A stretch of 64,000 nt of DNA from Streptomyces niveus (GTDB lineage Bacteria > Actinomycetota > Actinomycetes > Streptomycetales > Streptomycetaceae): the NCBI RefSeq assembly GCF_001723055.1, contig NZ_MDCR01000040.1:1-64000 (forward strand), written 5' to 3'. The notes beneath the pieces are model-generated. The model was not told the origin of the DNA, did no database searches, and worked only from the letters and a program-made list of their open reading frames with translations. The position numbers and the translations under genes are program-made. The stretch's first letter is position 1. Each line of letters opens with the position of its first letter. Below, piece by piece: positions 54,297 through 62,723 of this stretch.

Positions 54297-54725
54297 TCAG
54301 GCGACTTCGGTCTCCCGCTCGATGGCCTTGAGACGGTTCTTCAGCCGGTAGCTGGGGCCGTTGATGGGGACGACATCGCAGTGGTGGAGAAGGCGGTCGA
54401 GGATTGCGGTGGCGAGGACTTCCTCGCCGAAGACTTGGCCCCACTCGCTGAAGGTCTTGTTCGAGGTGAGGATGATCGAGCCCTTTTCGTAGCGCTTGGA
54501 GATCACCTGGAAGACCAGGTTCGCCTCCGCTCGCTCCAGGGGTTGGTAGCCGACTTCGTCGACCACGAGGACGCTCGGCCGTCGGTAGGTGCCGAGCTTG
54601 TTGCTCAGCCGTCCGGCTGCCTCGGCGGTTTTGAGGTTGCGGACCATGTCGTCGAGGCTGGTGAAGTAGATCGAGTAGCCGGCCCGGCAGGCCGCGACGG
54701 CCAGGGCGATGGCCGGGCTCACCCT
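54297..54725 (-). mobile_element. IS21-family helper ATPase (IstB) fragment
   Basis: The frame has AVAACRAGYSIYFTSLDDMV, the Walker B VLVVDEVGYQPLERAEANLV, SIILTSNKTFSEWGQVFGEE and AILDRLLHHCDVVPINGPSY, all typical IstB. The N-terminal part with Walker A is missing; recognisable sequence begins near 54725. No istA is present. It is a dead fragment nested beside the IS1380 piece. Confidence 0.8.
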
Positions 54726-54798
54726 CGCCGGAACCTTCGACCCCGACCCGGCGGCCGGCCGGGTCACCAACGCCGCCCGTCGCTACTAACAGGGTCGG

Positions 54799-54821
54799 CA
54801 AACCGGGCCCCGGGCCCGTAC
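54799..54821. repeat. 23-bp sequence shared with 35267-35289
   Basis: AAACCGGGCCCCGGGCCCGT plus flanking bases (23 identical in total) occurs here and inside the small membrane gene at 35232, same strand. It contains GGGCCC twice around one C and is almost palindromic. Flanks differ at both sites. Origin unknown. Confidence 0.6.
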
Positions 54822-54886
54822 TCGCCGACAGCCCGTCGATCTTCCCAGCGCGCAATGACATCGGCGCCCTCCTTCCAAACACAACG

Positions 54887-54921
54887 TTGGCCTTCACGAC
54901 CCCAACGGTCACGAAGGCCAA
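54887..54921. repeat. Interrupted hairpin
   Basis: TTGGCCTTC-AC-GACC, loop CCAAC, GGTC-AC-GAAGGCCAA. A 9-bp outer and 4-bp inner stem with a 2x2 internal mismatch, in a gene-free stretch between IS fragments. It may be a terminator of a lost gene or an element end. Confidence 0.5.
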
Positions 54922-55018
54922 CGGCATGCTTGCCCCCCCATATTCGCCAACAGTGTCCGTTAGCGCGGGGCCCTTGCCCCCATGGGAGACGAATGGGAGA
55001 AAGACCTTGCCCATGAGG

Positions 55019-55048
55019 GCTAACTAAAGCCAACTAACGCTAACTAGA
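55019..55048. repeat. Three 10-bp tandem repeats (GCYAACTARM)
   Basis: GCTAACTAAA, GCCAACTAAC and GCTAACTAGA follow one another without gaps, then a partial GCTAG. Ten-base phasing puts each copy on the same face of the helix, as in iterons or regulator boxes. The surrounding 54771-55126 has no supported gene; a minus-strand frame from ATG 55014 is probably not a complete gene. Confidence 0.55.
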
Positions 55049-55069
55049 GCTAGATTCTCACGGCGGAGT

Positions 55070-55129
55070 TCAGCAGATAAGCCGCTGACCAGCGACTTTC
55101 TGGGTCACACCGTTAATCCAGACGATCAC
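55070..55129 (-). pseudogene. Cut-off start of a P-loop kinase/ATPase gene
   Basis: GTG 55129 follows GAGGGGG and reads VIVWINGV, then unrelated TQKVAGQRLIC and stop. MIVWING is the standard opening of actinomycete P-loop kinases, where FGVGKT should follow. The break after VIVWINGV marks a recombination or insertion point near 55106. Confidence 0.45.
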
Positions 55130-55373
55130 GGTTTCCCCCTCTTCCGTAGCCCCATGTGGATTGCCCGCAACACCCGGCAGTGGAAACACGTGGCCGATTC
55201 CGGCTGCCCCGTCGACACCCCGCTGTTGCCGGTCCGTGGCCTGTTCGCCACCTCTTACGGAGGCGGTGGCGCGTCCTGTCCCATGGGGCGTTTTCAGCCG
55301 GAGCCGTAACACTTCCGGACAGAGGGTCGTTGGAGCGGGATATCGGGAGCGGGACGGGACGAGGGGGTACGCG

Positions 55374-55550
55374 ATGCACCGGGACGTACTGGAGAGATTT
55401 CCCGCCGGGGACCCGCGCGGAAGCTGGCGCGCCGAGGAGTTCGCACGGGCGCGGCGCAGGGAGGGCACCCCCGCCGAGGTGGTGATGGATCTGGAGTCGG
55501 ACGTCTTCCTGGTGGTGGTGCCGCGGCAGTCCAGAGAACAGGCCTCCTGA
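55374..55550 (+). CDS. Small hypothetical protein
   Basis: 58 residues from ATG 55374 with GAGGGGG six bases upstream. MHRDVLERFPAGDPRGSWRA and VVMDLESDVFLVVVPRQS; soluble and charged. No family recognised. It converges on the permease gene at 55564. Confidence 0.5.
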   Translation: MHRDVLERFPAGDPRGSWRAEEFARARRREGTPAEVVMDLESDVFLVVVPRQSREQAS

Positions 55551-55563
55551 CGAAGCACGGCGC

Positions 55564-56472
55564 TCAGCCCTTGCTGGATCCCAGGGTGAGGCCGGCGATG
55601 AAGTGCCGCTGGAGCAGCAGGAACACGATGATCGTCGGCAGGGCCACGATGACGGAGCCCGCGGCCAGCAGGTTGTAGTCGGTGAAGAACTGCCCCCGCA
55701 GATTGTTGAGGGCCGAGGTCACGGGCAGTTTGTCGCCGTCGGAGATGAAGACCAGCGCCCACAGGAAGTCGTTGTACATCCAGGTGAACTGGAGTGTGCC
55801 GAGGGCCGCGAGAGCCGGCCGGCACAGCGGCAGGGTGATCCGCCAGTACTGCGCCCAGACGCTCGCGCCGTCGACGATCGCCGCCTCCAGGATCTCGATG
55901 GGCAGCGTGCGCATGAAATTGGCCAGGACGAAGACGCAGAAGCCCATCTGGAAGCCGACCTGGACGGCGACGACGGCCCAGTACGAGTCGTACAGCGTCA
56001 TCGAGTCGGACATCCAGTACGGCAGCGGGATGCGGTTGAACAGTACGTACAGCGGCGTGATGATGACCTGTTGCGGCAGCAGGTTGCCCGCCGTGAACAG
56101 CATCAGCAGCACGATCGATCCGCGCATCCTCAGCCGCGCCACGGCGAAGGCGACGAACGAGGCGAGGAAGAGCGCGAGCAGCACACCGGGTACGGCGATG
56201 AGCAGGGTGTTGACGAAGTACTTCGTCATCCCGGAATCGGTGAACGCCTGCCGGTAGTAGTCGAAGGAGAGCGTGTCGGGCAGCGAGAAGTAGCCACGCT
56301 CGGCGGTCTCGTCGTACGGCCTGAGGGAGGCGTACACGGCCAGCAGCAGCGGCGCGAGGAACGCGAGCGAGACCCCCATCAGGAAGGCGTGCACGCCGAG
56401 ACGGCCGGGGGTGACGCGGCGTCGGCGGGCGGGCGCGGACGGGGGCGCGACGGTGTCGGCGTGGCTGCTCAT
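55564..56472 (-). CDS. Carbohydrate ABC transporter permease, MalG type
   Basis: 302 residues from ATG 56472, overlapping the upstream permease stop (ATGA). Six hydrophobic segments and the EAA loop (PIEILEAAIVDGASVWAQYW, then RITLPLCRPAL) that contacts the ATPase, as in MalG/UgpE proteins. Long cytoplasmic N terminus (PPSAPARRRRVTPGRLG). Third gene of the importer operon. No ATPase gene is nearby; actinomycetes usually use a shared MsiK-type ATPase encoded elsewhere. Confidence 0.9.
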   Translation of the reverse strand: MSSHADTVAPPSAPARRRRVTPGRLGVHAFLMGVSLAFLAPLLLAVYASLRPYDETAERGYFSLPDTLSFDYYRQAFTDSGMTKYFVNTLLIAVPGVLLALFLASFVAFAVARLRMRGSIVLLMLFTAGNLLPQQVIITPLYVLFNRIPLPYWMSDSMTLYDSYWAVVAVQVGFQMGFCVFVLANFMRTLPIEILEAAIVDGASVWAQYWRITLPLCRPALAALGTLQFTWMYNDFLWALVFISDGDKLPVTSALNNLRGQFFTDYNLLAAGSVIVALPTIIVFLLLQRHFIAGLTLGSSKG

Positions 56473-57383
56473 CGGTTCTTCTCCCCTCGGATCTCCTGGA
56501 CCAGATAGGTCACGACGAAGCCCATCGAGACGACGAGCAGGACGACGGCGATCGCCGATCCGAAGCCGATACGGCTCGCCTCTCCGATGATGTTGTCCGT
56601 GACGAGCACCGAGAGCAGTTCGAGGCCGTTCCTGCCCTTGTTGACGGCGTAGACGATGTCGAAGGCGCGCAGGCCCTCGATCACCGTGATGACGCCGACG
56701 ATGACGTTCACCGGGCGCAGGGTGGGAAGGACGACGCGGAAGAATGTCTGAGTCTCGCTTGCCCCGTCGATGGCCGCCGCCTCCTTGAGAGAGGCGTCGA
56801 CGGCCTTGAGGCCCGCCAGATAGAGGATCATCACATAGCCGGTGTGCCGCCAGGCCGCGGCCAGCAGCACCATCCAGATGTTGAGGTCCGGATCGCCGAG
56901 CCAGTCGGTGGGGCTCTCCGTGTCGCCGAGGATCGCGTTGAGCGCGCCCTGGTCGCGGGAGAAGACGAGTTGGGCGATGAAGCCGACGACGGCGAGCGAG
57001 AGCACGACGGGCAGGTAGATCGTCGACTGGTAGAAGCGGCCGAAGCGCACCCCGCGGTCGATGAGTACGGCGAGCAGCAGCCCGAACGGGGTGGCGACGA
57101 GACCGAGGAAGCCCAGCCACAGCAGGTTGTGCCGGACGGCGGGCCAGAACTGCGGGTAGTTGGTGAACAGGTTCGCGTAATTCTCCGTGCCCACCCACTC
57201 GATGTCGCTGATGCCGTCCCAGCCGGTGAAGGACAGCGCGACCGAGGCGAGGGTGGGGCCCCACACGATGACGAGATCGAGCAGCAGGGGGATGCCCAGC
57301 AGCACCCCGAGGACGGCGCGGTCCCGTGCGGAGAAACGCCGCGGGCCGCGCCGCCGGGTGCGGCGTGTCGTGAGGAGGGACAC
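56469..57383 (-). CDS. Carbohydrate ABC transporter permease, MalF type
   Basis: 304 residues from GTG 57383, three bases after the binding-protein stop. Basic N terminus (TRRTRRRGPRRFSARDRAVL), six membrane helices, and the EAA loop (KEAAAIDGASETQTFFRVVL, then PTLRPV). Forms the transmembrane pore with the MalG-type partner. The sequence resembles UgpA/MalF-type sugar permeases. Confidence 0.9.
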   Translation of the reverse strand: MSLLTTRRTRRRGPRRFSARDRAVLGVLLGIPLLLDLVIVWGPTLASVALSFTGWDGISDIEWVGTENYANLFTNYPQFWPAVRHNLLWLGFLGLVATPFGLLLAVLIDRGVRFGRFYQSTIYLPVVLSLAVVGFIAQLVFSRDQGALNAILGDTESPTDWLGDPDLNIWMVLLAAAWRHTGYVMILYLAGLKAVDASLKEAAAIDGASETQTFFRVVLPTLRPVNVIVGVITVIEGLRAFDIVYAVNKGRNGLELLSVLVTDNIIGEASRIGFGSAIAVVLLVVSMGFVVTYLVQEIRGEKNR

Positions 57384-57386
57384 GGA

Positions 57387-58745
57387 TCAGCTGCCGGCGT
57401 CGGAGGCGAAGAGTGTCTTCTTCTGCCGTTCGATCCCGTTGACCAGTCCGTCGATGTCGTCCGGTTCGTTGATGAAGCTCTGGATGGCCTGGATCATCAC
57501 CGTCGAGGCGAAGTCGGGCCGCGTGTCGCGGTCCATGAACTGCGATATCTGCTTCGAGCCCGCGATCAGGTCCACCGCCTTCTTCTGAAGAGGCGTGTAC
57601 GCGGCGGTGTCGGCGTCCTCGCTGACCGCGACGTTGTTGGGGTCGCCCGCCAGATAGACGTCCTCGGCCTTGCCGGTGGCCAGCCAGGACAGCAGGTCCC
57701 TGGCGCTCTCCATCGTGCTGTCGTTCTTCAGGCTCTTGGAGTTCTTCGCCAGCAGGAATCCGTCGATGGGCGCCTCGACCGCGTCCTGGCCGTGCGCCGG
57801 GTCGATCTCGGGGAAGGCGAAGAAGTCGATGTCGTCCTGCTCGTCCTCGGCGAACTGCTGGCCGGGGTGCGGGAGTCCGAAGACGGCCATCCCGCTCTCG
57901 CCCTTCTGGAGGGAGGACGCCGCCTCCTGCCAGGTACGGCCGTTGGCGCCCTGCTGGCAGTACGGGAGCATGCCGCGCCAGGTGTCGAAGACGTCCTTGA
58001 CGCGCCGGTCGGTCCAGGCTTCCTCACCGGCCATCAGCGACTTGTGGAACTCGTAGCCGTTGGTGCGCATGTTGAGGTAGTCGAAGGTGCCCATCGCGGG
58101 CCAGCCGTCCTTGTCGCCGAACGCGATCGGGGTCAGCTTGTCCTTCTTCATCCGCCTGGCGAGCGCCAGATACTCGTCCAGGGTGCGCGGCGCCTCGTAC
58201 CCGTACTTCGCGAAGACGCTCTTCCGGTGGAAGACCGCCCACGGATAGTAGTAGTACGGCGTGAGGTACTGCTTGCCGTCGGAGCCGGTCGACTGGGCCT
58301 TGAGCGCGGCGGAGAAGCCGGTGTAGTCGCCCCAGAGGTCGCTGATGTCGTGCAGCAGCCCCTTCTCGGCGAAGAACTGCATCCGGAAGCCGGCGAACCA
58401 CATGAAGACGTCGTCCGGCTTGCTCTGGAGATACCGGCTGATGTTCTCCTGGAAGCTGTTGTGGTCGACGGTGTTGACGTCGACGGTCCGCTTCTCCTCG
58501 GACTGTTTCTCGTACGCCGCGAAGGCCTGGGCGAACGCCTTCTTGGGAACCGGGTCCGAGGCGTTCGAGCCCATCGTGACGGTCTTTCCGTCACCGCCGG
58601 GGCCGCCGCCGCACGCGGCGAGCAGCGACGGCAGTGCGATCGCACCCGCCCCGGCCGCCGCACCACGCAGAAGATTTCGCCGGGAGATCCGGTGGCCGGA
58701 CAGACTCGCCGGTACCGCCGAACCGTTGAACGGAGACTGAGACAT
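57387..58745 (-). CDS. Extracellular sugar-binding lipoprotein of ABC importer
   Basis: 452 residues from ATG 58745, behind GAGGAGGGGGAC. The signal has a twin-arginine pattern and lipobox: ISRRNLLRGAAAGAGAIALP then SLLAAC, so it is exported, probably by Tat, and lipid-anchored at the Cys. Mature domain of the family-1 solute-binding type (YLTPYYYYPWAVFHRKSVFA; GYEAPRTLDEYLALARRM; NGRTWQEAASSLQKGESGMA). First gene of a three-gene operon with the permeases. The sugar is unknown. Confidence 0.9.
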   Translation of the reverse strand: MSQSPFNGSAVPASLSGHRISRRNLLRGAAAGAGAIALPSLLAACGGGPGGDGKTVTMGSNASDPVPKKAFAQAFAAYEKQSEEKRTVDVNTVDHNSFQENISRYLQSKPDDVFMWFAGFRMQFFAEKGLLHDISDLWGDYTGFSAALKAQSTGSDGKQYLTPYYYYPWAVFHRKSVFAKYGYEAPRTLDEYLALARRMKKDKLTPIAFGDKDGWPAMGTFDYLNMRTNGYEFHKSLMAGEEAWTDRRVKDVFDTWRGMLPYCQQGANGRTWQEAASSLQKGESGMAVFGLPHPGQQFAEDEQDDIDFFAFPEIDPAHGQDAVEAPIDGFLLAKNSKSLKNDSTMESARDLLSWLATGKAEDVYLAGDPNNVAVSEDADTAAYTPLQKKAVDLIAGSKQISQFMDRDTRPDFASTVMIQAIQSFINEPDDIDGLVNGIERQKKTLFASDAGS

Positions 58746-58755
58746 GTCCCCCTCC

Positions 58756-58812
58756 TCAGGGGTGCGACCCAACACAACCGAACGCGAGGGTTGGGATCTC
58801 ACTCCCCTGAGA
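58756..58812. promoter_or_regulatory. Nested hairpin in the 5' leader of the importer operon
   Basis: On the minus-strand transcript CTCAGGGG (58812-58805) pairs with CCCCTGAG (58763-58756), which lies right before the ribosome site GGAGGGGG. An inner CCCAAC/GTTGGG pair (58796-58791 with 58774-58769) stacks inside. It could gate ribosome access or be a repressor site. Confidence 0.5.
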
Positions 58813-58929
58813 GGGAGCCGTCAAGGGTTCTGACGGGAAACCGAACAACCGTTACCGGCTCTCACCCAACAGAGCCGAACAGCCTTCACCGCAAACGCGC
58901 GCAAAGACACACGGGTGAAGTCGGATACG

Positions 58930-58966
58930 CCGAAGGGGATATGACGGCGCGTCATATCCCCTTCGG
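58930..58966. terminator. Terminator downstream of ROK kinase
   Basis: CCGAAGGGGATATGACG and its exact complement flank GCG; a 17-bp stem 30 bases after the ROK gene stop. It separates the kinase transcript from the importer operon. Confidence 0.85.
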
Positions 58967-58996
58967 GCAGAGCGAGTCACGGCCGGTGGTGGGCCG

Positions 58997-59980
58997 TCAC
59001 AGGCTGGTCGGAGCGGTCAGCGCCGGGTTGTCGTGGGCCGCGGCGGCCGGCCCGCGCCCCAGCGTGGCCGCCGCCGCCGCGCCCACCAGACCCGCGTTCG
59101 TCCCCGTCGACGCCGGTGCCACGGTGAGGTTCCGGACGAACGACAGCGTCGCGTACTCGCGCAGCGCGCGGCGCAGCGGCACGAAGAGGACGTCGCCCGC
59201 GTTCGCCACTCCCCCGCCGACGACCGCGATCCCGATCTCCACGAGCGTGGCCGTCGCGGCGATCCCCGCGGCCAGCGCCTGCGCGGCGCGCTCGAACGAG
59301 GCGATGGCGACCACGTCGCCGGCGCGGGCTGCGGCGGCGACGGCCGCGGCCGAGGTGTCACCGTCCGGGCCGGGGCGCCAGCCGCCCTCCAGCGCCCGGC
59401 GGGCGATGTTGGGGCCGCTGGCGATGCGCTCGACGCAGCCGCGTCCGCCGCACGGGCAGAGATCGCCGTCGAGATCCACGCTGATGTGCCCGATGTGGCC
59501 GGCGTTCCCCGACGGTCCGGGGTGCAGCTTGCCGCCGAGAACCAGTCCGCCGCCGACGCCGGTGGAGACCACCATGCACAGCGCGTTGTCGTAGCCGCGC
59601 GCCGCGCCCTGCCAGTGTTCGGCAGCCGTTATGGCGACGCCGTCGCCCACGAGCGTCACCGGCAGTCCGCCGGTGGCCAGCCTGACCCGCTCCACCAGCG
59701 GGAACCCGCGCCAGCCGGGAACGTTCACCGGGCTGACGGTGCCGGCCGCCGCGTCCACGGGGCCCGCGCTGCCGATACCGACGGCCGTCGCGCCCGCCCA
59801 CAGCGGCGACGCGCCCAGCTCCTCGAAGACCTCCGTGACCGCGCGCATCACCGACTCGCCGTCCTCGGTCGCCGGGGTCGGCCGACGGGCCCGTACGAGT
59901 ATCCTCCCGCCGCCGTCCACCAACGCGCCGGCGATCTTGGTGCCGCCGATGTCGAGAGCGGCTACGAGGTCGGTATGCAT
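58997..59980 (-). CDS. ROK-family sugar kinase
   Basis: 327 residues from ATG 59980. ATP-binding DIGGTKIAGALVDGGG, GIGSAGPVDAAAGTVSPVN, STGVGGGLVLGGKLHPG, the catalytic GNAGHIGHISVD, and the ROK zinc motif CPCGGRGCVERIASG. It phosphorylates a hexose or amino-sugar with ATP. Relatives act as glucokinase, N-acetylmannosamine kinase or fructokinase. It stands divergent from the LacI gene and just upstream of the importer, so it probably activates the imported sugar. Confidence 0.9.
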   Translation of the reverse strand: MHTDLVAALDIGGTKIAGALVDGGGRILVRARRPTPATEDGESVMRAVTEVFEELGASPLWAGATAVGIGSAGPVDAAAGTVSPVNVPGWRGFPLVERVRLATGGLPVTLVGDGVAITAAEHWQGAARGYDNALCMVVSTGVGGGLVLGGKLHPGPSGNAGHIGHISVDLDGDLCPCGGRGCVERIASGPNIARRALEGGWRPGPDGDTSAAAVAAAARAGDVVAIASFERAAQALAAGIAATATLVEIGIAVVGGGVANAGDVLFVPLRRALREYATLSFVRNLTVAPASTGTNAGLVGAAAAATLGRGPAAAAHDNPALTAPTSL

Positions 59981-60078
59981 CAGTGTCGGATCTCCAGTGG
60001 ACGAGAGGACCCCGCGGGCGGGGGTTGGCGCGGACGCGCGTAGGACCTGCGGGTTCGTGGAACAGTCTCCATTCACCT

Positions 60079-60090
60079 GACAACGTTGTC
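60079..60090. promoter_or_regulatory. Palindromic LacI-type operator candidate
   Basis: GACAACGTTGTC, a perfect 12-bp palindrome with the central CG step typical of LacI-family sites, between the ROK gene (start 59980) and the LacI gene (start 60164). Confidence 0.65.
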
Positions 60091-60163
60091 CAGGGCCTAT
60101 GCTCAACGCCACAGCCTCGCATGACAACCGAACAACCACCGAACGACGACAGGACAGCGCACT

Positions 60164-61207
60164 GTGGCCGACACCACCCGTCACCATGAGCCCCGCTACG
60201 GTAATCGGCCCACCATGAAAGACGTGGCAGCGCGTGCCGGTGTCGGGCTCAAGACGGTGTCCCGAGTCGTCAACGCGGAGCCTGGCGTCACGCCGGACAC
60301 CGAGCGGCGCGTGCAGGAGGCCATCGACGCGCTGGGCTTCCGCCGCAACGACTCGGCGCGGGTCCTGCGCAAGGGCCGTACCGCCAGCATCGGTCTGGTG
60401 CTCGAAGACCTCGCCGACCCGTTCTACGGTCCGCTGAACCGCGCGATCGAAGAGGTCGCGCGTGCCCACGGCGCGCTGCTGATCAACGGGTCGAGCGCCG
60501 AGGACCCGGACCGTGAACAGGAGTTGGTGCTCGCGCTGTGCGCGCGCCGGGTGGACGGCCTGATCATCATTCCCGCCGGTCACGACCACCGCTATCTGGA
60601 ACCGGAGATCAAGGCCGGGGTCGCGACGGTCTTCGTCGACCGCCCGGCCGGGCAGATCGACGCGGACGCCGTCCTGTCCGACAGCTTCGGCGGCGCGCGG
60701 GGCGGCACCGCGCATCTCGTCGCGCACGGCCACCGGCGGATCGGGTTCATCGGTGACCAGCCCCGGATCCATACGGCGGTGGAGCGCCTCGGCGGCTATC
60801 GCGCGGCGATGGCCGAGGCCGGTCTGCCGGTGGACGACTCCTGGGTTTCGCTGGGTACGACCGAGCCCGAGCGGGTCCACGAGGCCGTCGTCACGATGCT
60901 CGGTGCCCCGGAGCCGGTCACGGCGATCCTCACCGGCAACAACCGGGTGACCGTGACGGTCGTACGGGCACTGGCCGCGCACGACCGGCCCGTCGCCCTC
61001 GTCGGCTTCGATGACATCGAGTTGGCGGACCTGCTGGATCCCGGCGTCACGGTCATCGCGCAGGACGCGGCCACCCTGGGGCGTACGGCGGCGGAGCGGC
61101 TGTTCCGCCGGCTGGACGGGGCGGCCGACGCGCCCAGCCAGGTGGTGCTGCCGACCCGGCTGATCGCGCGCGGCTCGGGCGAACTGCCGCCGCCGGCGGA
61201 CCGGTAG
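60164..61207 (+). CDS. LacI-family transcriptional regulator
   Basis: 347 residues from GTG 60164. N-terminal helix-turn-helix TMKDVAARAGVGLKTVSRVV, then hinge RRNDSARVLRKGRTASIGLV, and a periplasmic-binding-protein-like sensor (VDGLIIIPAGHDHRYLEPEI; RRIGFIGDQPRIHTAVERLG; RPVALVGFDDIELADLLDPG). It should repress the divergent ROK gene and perhaps the importer until its sugar ligand binds. The 12-bp palindrome is the probable operator. Confidence 0.9.
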   Translation: MADTTRHHEPRYGNRPTMKDVAARAGVGLKTVSRVVNAEPGVTPDTERRVQEAIDALGFRRNDSARVLRKGRTASIGLVLEDLADPFYGPLNRAIEEVARAHGALLINGSSAEDPDREQELVLALCARRVDGLIIIPAGHDHRYLEPEIKAGVATVFVDRPAGQIDADAVLSDSFGGARGGTAHLVAHGHRRIGFIGDQPRIHTAVERLGGYRAAMAEAGLPVDDSWVSLGTTEPERVHEAVVTMLGAPEPVTAILTGNNRVTVTVVRALAAHDRPVALVGFDDIELADLLDPGVTVIAQDAATLGRTAAERLFRRLDGAADAPSQVVLPTRLIARGSGELPPPADR

Positions 61208-61247
61208 GCCCGGCGGCGGCCGGTCGTCGCCGCCGGTCGTCGCCGGG

Positions 61248-62552
61248 CTACGGCGCCGCGACCGTGAGCGCCGCGCGGCGCGGGGCCGCGAAGCCCTCCA
61301 GGTCGGCGCGGGTGAGTCCGGTGAGCCTGGTGACCTCGTCGGCGTCCAGCGCCCCGCAGTCGAGTCCGCGCAGCAGATGGCCGCTGAGCGCCTTGGCGGT
61401 GGCGGGCTCGTCCATCACGTCGCCGCCGGACTTCGCCACGTACGCCGCGAGTCGCGCGGCGGCGGGCTCAAGTCCCTCGCGGTAGAAGGTGTAGACGGCC
61501 GCGTAGCGCGTGGGCAGATGGCCGGGATGCATGTCCCAGCCCTGGTAGTAGGCGCGGGCCAGGGCGCGGCGGGTGAGCCCGTAGTGCAGCCGCCACGCCT
61601 CGTGGACCTGGCTGGTGGGGCCGACGGGCAGGACGTTGGTCGAGCCGTCCGAGACGCGTACGCCGGTGCCGGCGGCGGCGACCTGCATGACGGCCTTGGC
61701 GTGGTCCGCGGCCGGGTGGTCGCTGGACTGGTAGGCGGCGCTGACGCCGACACAGGCGCTGTAGTCGAAGGTGCCGTAGTGCAGTCCGGTGGCGCGGCCG
61801 TCGGCCGCGCCGATCATCCGGGCCACGGTGGCGGTGCCGTCGGCGGCGAGGATGGACTGGCTGGTCTCGATCTGGATCTCGAAGCCGATCCTGCCGTGCG
61901 CCAGGCCGCGCGCCTTCTCGAACTCCTCGGCCAGGCGCACCATCGCGGTGACCTGTTCGGGATAGGTGACCTTCGGCAGGGTGAGGACGAGCCCTTCGGG
62001 GAGGCCGCCCGCCTCCATGAGTCCGCTGAGGAAGATGTCGAGGGTCCGGATGGCCCGGTCCCGTACGGGGGCCTCCAGGCACTTCATCCGGATGCCCGTG
62101 TACGGGGCGGCGGTGCCGTCGGCGTACGCCTCGTGGACCAGACGCGCGGCCCGCGCGGCGGCGATGTCCTCCTCCTCGTCGGAGTGCGCGCCGTAGCCGT
62201 CCTCGAAGTCGACGCGCAGATCTTCGACGGGCTCGCGCTCCAGCTTGGCCCGCACCCGCTCGTACACCGGGCCGGCCAGCGCCTCGGAGAGGCCGAGGGC
62301 ACGCGCCAGGGAGGCGGCGTCGGGGGCGTGTTCGTCGAGGGCGGCGAGTGCCTGGTCGCCCCAGGAGCGGACGGTGCCCGCGTCGAAGGCATCGGCGGGG
62401 ACGTAGACGGTGTGGACGGGCTGGCGGGTGCCGGGGTCTCCCGGGTACCGGCGGGCGAGTTCCGCGTCGATCGGCGCGAGCGAGCCACTGATGTCCGCCC
62501 CGACCTCGTCAGCGAGGCTCGTCGCCACCTTCTCCTGCTGCCCCTGCCCCAT
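61248..62552 (-). CDS. DUF6986 (HpcH/HpaI aldolase-like) protein
   Basis: 434 residues from ATG 62552 (GGAGG seven bases upstream; the start at 62573 would overlap the palindrome). It has the TIM-barrel signature of the HpcH/HpaI aldolase/citrate-lyase superfamily: VEDLRVDFEDGYGAHSDEEE with metal ligands, LVLTLPKVTYPEQVTAMVRL, IGFEIQIETSQSILAADGT and LHYGTFDYSACVGVSAAYQS. Relatives in Streptomyces carry the DUF6986 label and are often near glyoxylate or purine-breakdown genes. Probably acts on a 2-oxo or CoA-linked acid; the substrate is unknown. Confidence 0.8.
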   Translation of the reverse strand: MGQGQQEKVATSLADEVGADISGSLAPIDAELARRYPGDPGTRQPVHTVYVPADAFDAGTVRSWGDQALAALDEHAPDAASLARALGLSEALAGPVYERVRAKLEREPVEDLRVDFEDGYGAHSDEEEDIAAARAARLVHEAYADGTAAPYTGIRMKCLEAPVRDRAIRTLDIFLSGLMEAGGLPEGLVLTLPKVTYPEQVTAMVRLAEEFEKARGLAHGRIGFEIQIETSQSILAADGTATVARMIGAADGRATGLHYGTFDYSACVGVSAAYQSSDHPAADHAKAVMQVAAAGTGVRVSDGSTNVLPVGPTSQVHEAWRLHYGLTRRALARAYYQGWDMHPGHLPTRYAAVYTFYREGLEPAAARLAAYVAKSGGDVMDEPATAKALSGHLLRGLDCGALDADEVTRLTGLTRADLEGFAAPRRAALTVAAP

Positions 62553-62567
62553 TTCCACGCCTCCACT

Positions 62568-62582
62568 TTCCACTATATGGAA
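62568..62582. promoter_or_regulatory. Palindromic operator candidate
   Basis: TTCCA, five bases, TGGAA, sixteen bases before the start of the DUF6986 gene. Size and arms resemble IclR-type operators; a regulator bound here would block transcription. Confidence 0.5.
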
Positions 62583-62668
62583 TACGCCATCCGCATGGTG
62601 AAGTTAATCGTGTGATCACGGCTCCGTCAATGGTCGCCCGAAGCGCACCGGGAAGCGAGCGCGCAAGC

Positions 62669-62709
62669 ACGCAGGGGCCGCGCGGCGTGTACTGCCGCGC
62701 GGCCCCTGC
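62669..62709. terminator. Terminator of the etf operon
   Basis: CGCAGGGGCCGCGCGGC and its exact complement (17 bp) flank a seven-base loop, 15 bases past the etfA stop. Confidence 0.85.
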
Positions 62710-62723
62710 GAGTTGTCGCCGGC

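Noticed and set aside
55154-55309. Plus-strand 51-codon frame (MWIARNTRQWKHV..)
   Set aside because: No ribosome site or family; it overlaps the cut-off kinase start on the other strand, which is better supported.
55564-57264. A single 566-residue gene covering both permeases
   Set aside because: The first half is an out-of-frame shadow of the MalF-type permease; the real MalG-type gene begins at ATG 56472 by ATGA overlap.
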